A stretch of DNA of 24,123 nt. It comes from Rhizophagus sp. LPA8_4_AMF. Its lineage: Eukaryota; Glomeromycota; Glomeromycetes; Glomerales; Glomeraceae. Positions 20,583 through 24,123 of the stretch are shown here, piece after piece. The position numbers and the translations under genes were made by a program. The stretch lies in contig JADRCO010000962.1 in assembly GCA_021464525.1 (NCBI GenBank), positions 1-24,123 of the forward strand, read 5' to 3'. Within the stretch, counting starts at the first letter, position 1; every line of letters begins with the position of its first letter. The notes under the pieces were generated by a model, which saw nothing but the letters and a program-made list of their open reading frames with translations, was not told the origin of the DNA and ran no database searches.

Positions 20583-23230
20583 TAATTTTTTTTCTTTTCA
20601 ATTCATGTAATTTTTTTTTTTTAATAAATAAATGATTAATAAATAATAAAAATAATTAATATACTGTATATTGTATATTTTAGTATAAGTGTTACTAATT
20701 TTAACTAGGAAAAAATTAACTGGTAAAGAATTAATATTAATACTGGTAATAGTTTGACTTGGATTCTACCTACTGCTGCAATTTAATAATATTCTATTAC
20801 TTCTATCAATAGCTAATGCTTAGTTATTTTCTTTAATATATATATAGTATATTTTAATAGATTTATTTATTAATATCCATTTGTTTTCCTTTTCTTTTTT
20901 TAGTTAGTTCTTTCAGATTTTTCATGAGATTTCAGTAAGCATATAATTTTAATTTCATTTTTTTTACTTTGTCTTTTAATAAATGTTTACTAAAAATTCA
21001 TTTTCTTTTTTTTTAGATAATTTGATCTTTAGGTAGTAATAGAAATTTGGAATATATATAATTGTTTATTATAAAATATTTTGCATTTTTAATGTATAAA
21101 ATATATAATACAAAATTTGTAATAAAATTTATATTAATAAAATTAAAAAAGTTTGTATAAATGTAATTAAAAAAACAAATTCAATATTTATTTAATAATT
21201 AATAATAGTAATATACATTAATAATTTTTAATGTTTATTGCTTAAATGTTTATCAAATGTATTGATAAATGGTTTGATGTATATTATTCTTATTAATATT
21301 CATTAAATAATCAATGTACTTTAAAATGTTCATTATTTTTAAAACTTTCTGATATAACTAACTTTTTTTATCTATGGTTATATTTTTGAATTGCTTGTAA
21401 AACCAAACGTAACTACAATATATATTTTTTCACTTTTAGAACTTAAATTTTTAATAAAAAATGTATTTTCTAATTCTTTTCAATAATTTTATTTGCATTT
21501 TTATTATTAAAATAAATACATATTCCATATTATTTTATTAATATTAAAAATATAAAATTGCAAAAGTTTTTATAATAAAAGAGTAAAGAAAAGGCTAATT
21601 TTATGTTCTTTTACTAATAAATTAAAATAAAAAAATATATTTTCTGAAAAGCTAGGCAGCCTAGACTGATAGATATGTAATAAATACAAAATCTCAAAAT
21701 TGGTTGGATTGGCATACATATTACTATCTTTTGCTGTAGTGGTTTTCATTAATTCCATATAATATTAAAAAGTAATATAATAAATGTACTTTTGTCTGCT
21801 TTGCAAATTTACTTAAGATAATAAAATGATTTTAAATACTATTTGTAATTTATTTATTAAAATCTATTTTTTATTAAATGATTAGCAAATAAATTTCTTT
21901 TTTGGAATCTGTATAGTATTATGCAATTTTTATTAAAAGCAAAAATTTTCTTTTTAGATTTGTATAATATCATATAATATAATAAATTGTCCAATAAAAT
22001 AAAAGACATATCAAATTATTATAAATAATATATAACAAGTTATTATAATTAATTTGATTTTTAAAATAATATAAGTAATAAAATACTTTAAAAAATAATT
22101 ATATAATTAAATAAAGAAATAAATATATAGTTAAACCTTTATATATTAAAATAGTATATACCAATATTTACTTATAATGATGCTTTTTTATTTTCCAGCT
22201 TTGCAACTAATAAAAACTAATATGCTAATATTTTTTATTATTTTATAATATAATATATACTATATATAACAGATAAATTCTTCTGTTCTTTTTATAATAA
22301 TATATATGAAAATCTGATTCATATACTGGTATATTAAGTTATAATATAATATTAATCAAGTTAATAATATATAATTTAAAATTTAACTACCAATTTTTTT
22401 GTAATAATAAACTGTAGTTTTTTATTAAATATAGATTAAGTATTTAATCAGCATTACAAATAACCATTACTTTACCTTTATATATATATTTTGAAATTCT
22501 ATCTAAAAAGTTATTTTAAAAGAAAAAAAAAATTCCAGAATATTAGCAGTTTATAGATTATGATTCTAACTTTAATAGTTTATATTTTCAAATTACTATT
22601 TCAACATTATAATATTTACTAAAGCACTTATTAAACATTTATTAATAATATAAGGTATGTTAAAAAATATTGATTTAAAGTATTAAGAAAATATTAATTT
22701 TTTAATTTTTAATAAATAATCAAATTTAATATTATTAAGCATTTATTTTTTTATTGCTTAATAAATATAAAATTTTAATGTTTATTAAATATTACCATTT
22801 GGTAAATATAAGATTTTATTAGGTTTAATTTTATGATAAAACTGTCTAATTTTTAATTTTAATAGAATCATAATCTTACTAAAGATTGAATAAAAACTGT
22901 TTATTTTAAGAGAAATGGTTTTAAAAAACAAATGCATATATCATATTATATTGTAAAATCAGGACAAAATTTTATATTAGGGAATACAATACATTTTAAA
23001 TCTCACTTTATATAAAAAATATATAACTAATCAAATCATATTTAATATATCATATTTAATATAATTATATTACTTTTGGTAAAATATATATATATTTATA
23101 TAGTAGTAAGATATAAAATTATTAGGTATAAAAATATATTAATATAACTTGTTATAAACTATGACTGATGTAATAAATGTATATTACAAATTTATTTATC
23201 AAGTATTATACATTATTATTAATATATTTA
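20583..23230. other. Extremely A+T-rich empty spacer
   Basis: I see no gene, RNA or clear repeat unit. Composition is even more A+T-rich than elsewhere, with many TATAATATAAT-like stretches and no sustained open frame above background. The start includes the probable FTR1 3' untranslated region, with several AATAAA-like words at about 20620-20660. Confidence 0.65.
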
Positions 23231-23471
23231 CGAATTTAGAGGAAAAAACTCTTCCCGCTAATCTTTTTGTACAATTTTTCCACAGGAAAGAAGTAAAGAA
23301 AACCACATCAGTTTAACAACTACAAGATAGTTTGAACAATAATTAAACTAGTAAAAAGCTATTGTTTTCTTTGAAAACATTGTTTTACAAAAAAGAACGA
23401 AGAAAAACAACTCAGTATTATATGAGTTACATATACACTCTTTATTTTGGCTTCGTTGAACACACTTTACA

Positions 23472-23864
23472 ATGGGAAAGAGTCAACTAGAAATACAGTA
23501 CACATACTTTTAGCAACACAGAAAGTTACCGTACACAGGTGCTAATGTTCTATATTCACAATATAGAGGAAACAGTTACGTTCTTTTGGATATTAGTTCA
23601 CTAGAAAAAAACGACAACAAGTTACTTGTTTTTACAAATAACAAAAGTATTCAAGAGAAATATAACTCTATTTACACAGTTCCTTCAGACAGACACATAG
23701 CTAACGTCAAATATAAAATTTCAAAATATTTGACTAGTATTTTTTGTATGTTGTCTATAAAGAAAAATATTAGAGACCGTTATTTCGGTCGTATTCGTAC
23801 TTTGCTATTAGAAAAATTTATGTTGATCAAAAATCGGCTAAAAAAGAAATGTGACAAAAACTGA
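23472..23864 (+). pseudogene. Unknown ORF interrupted by one TAG
   Basis: An ATG at 23472 opens a frame of 13 codons, then TAG (23511-23513), then 116 further sense codons to TGA (23862-23864). The longer part includes NVLYSQYRGNSYVLLDISSL and a strongly basic C-terminus (NRLKKKCDKN). I recognise no domain. Three readings are possible. It may be a broken gene. It may be a 3' exon starting at 23514, since CATACTTTTAG is a good splice acceptor. Or it may be a chance frame. Codons are less A+T-extreme than in the preceding 2.6 kb, which argues against pure chance. Confidence 0.35.
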
Positions 23865-23866
23865 AA

Positions 23867-23892
23867 AACTAAAACTTATATTCGTTTTAGTT
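23867..23892. repeat. Stem-loop directly after the ORF stop
   Basis: AACTAAAAC (23867-23875) pairs perfectly with GTTTTAGTT (23884-23892) across an 8-nt loop, starting two bases after the TGA of the interrupted ORF. Two smaller hairpins are nearby: GACCG/CGGTC at 23775-23790 inside the ORF and AGTTAT/ATAACT at 23960-23976. Confidence 0.5.
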
Positions 23893-24123
23893 ACAAACAT
23901 TCTACATGGTACTTTAGTTTTCATCTTTCTTATAAATATTGTAAGACTGTATGTGCGGTAGTTATGTCAAATAACTGTACGGTCTGTAGAAATGCAAACC
24001 TCTCATAATCGATACACCAAAACCTCTAATCAAATTGTTTACATCTTCTTTATTTTATGAAAAGAAACGGAAATTAGTGATGAGCCAGCAACAGAATCTT
24101 ACTTGGATTCGAAAGGTTGAGGT
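23893..24123. other. Window end, no gene assigned
   Basis: Less A+T-rich than the spacer before 23.2 kb. No frame on either strand stays open long enough to call. It may be the edge of a gene or element continuing beyond the window. Confidence 0.4.

Noticed and set aside
24103..24116. TGGATTCGAAAGG, resembling a reverse tRNA T-loop
   Set aside because: The flanking bases cannot form the 5-bp T stem and no D or anticodon arm is found at the right distance.

Overview
This window looks like nuclear DNA of an A+T-rich filamentous fungus, most likely an arbuscular mycorrhizal (Glomeromycotina, Rhizophagus-like) species. The reasons are its very high A+T content with many poly(A)/poly(T) runs, short GT-AG introns (80 to 162 nt) with pyrimidine-rich acceptors, long gene-poor spacers, and fungal protein families (a Pho85-type cyclin and an Ftr1 iron permease). 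The organism assignment is an inference from style and gene content, not from a marker gene.

Layout. 1-7545 is a gene-free spacer holding a 42-bp tandem repeat (437-603), several microsatellites and hairpins, and a candidate 938-bp terminal-inverted-repeat element (5902-6839). 7546-8690 (minus) is a three-exon Pcl/Pas1-type cyclin. Its upstream region carries a CACGTG box and two exact RTGACTCAY (Gcn4/CpcA-type) sites. 8691-11656 is a spacer. 11657-13156 (minus) is a two-exon type II membrane glycosyltransferase of the O-fucosyltransferase-like kind. 14945-15998 (minus) is a two-exon single-pass membrane protein of unknown function with an acidic dileucine sorting signal. 17445-17690 (minus) is a doubtful short Q/E-rich ORF. 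18348-18572 (minus) is a possible receptor-like remnant. 19404-20582 (plus) is a three-exon FTR1 iron permease. 20583-23230 is an extremely A+T-rich empty spacer. From about 23.2 kb to the window end the base composition changes, and an ATG-initiated frame broken by one TAG lies at 23472-23864, followed at once by a stem-loop.

How the parts fit. All four spliced genes were reconstructed by hand. Every junction keeps the frame and the joined proteins are 292, 470, 312 and 335 residues. The genes do not form an obvious functional cluster: a nutrient/cell-cycle cyclin, a secretory-pathway glycosyltransferase, a vesicle-membrane protein and an iron permease. The most testable regulatory idea is that the cyclin promoter carries Gcn4-type sites, which would fit the feedback known in yeast, where Gcn4 induces the cyclin (Pcl5) that leads to its own destruction. 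No tRNA, rRNA, CRISPR array or intact transposase gene was seen.
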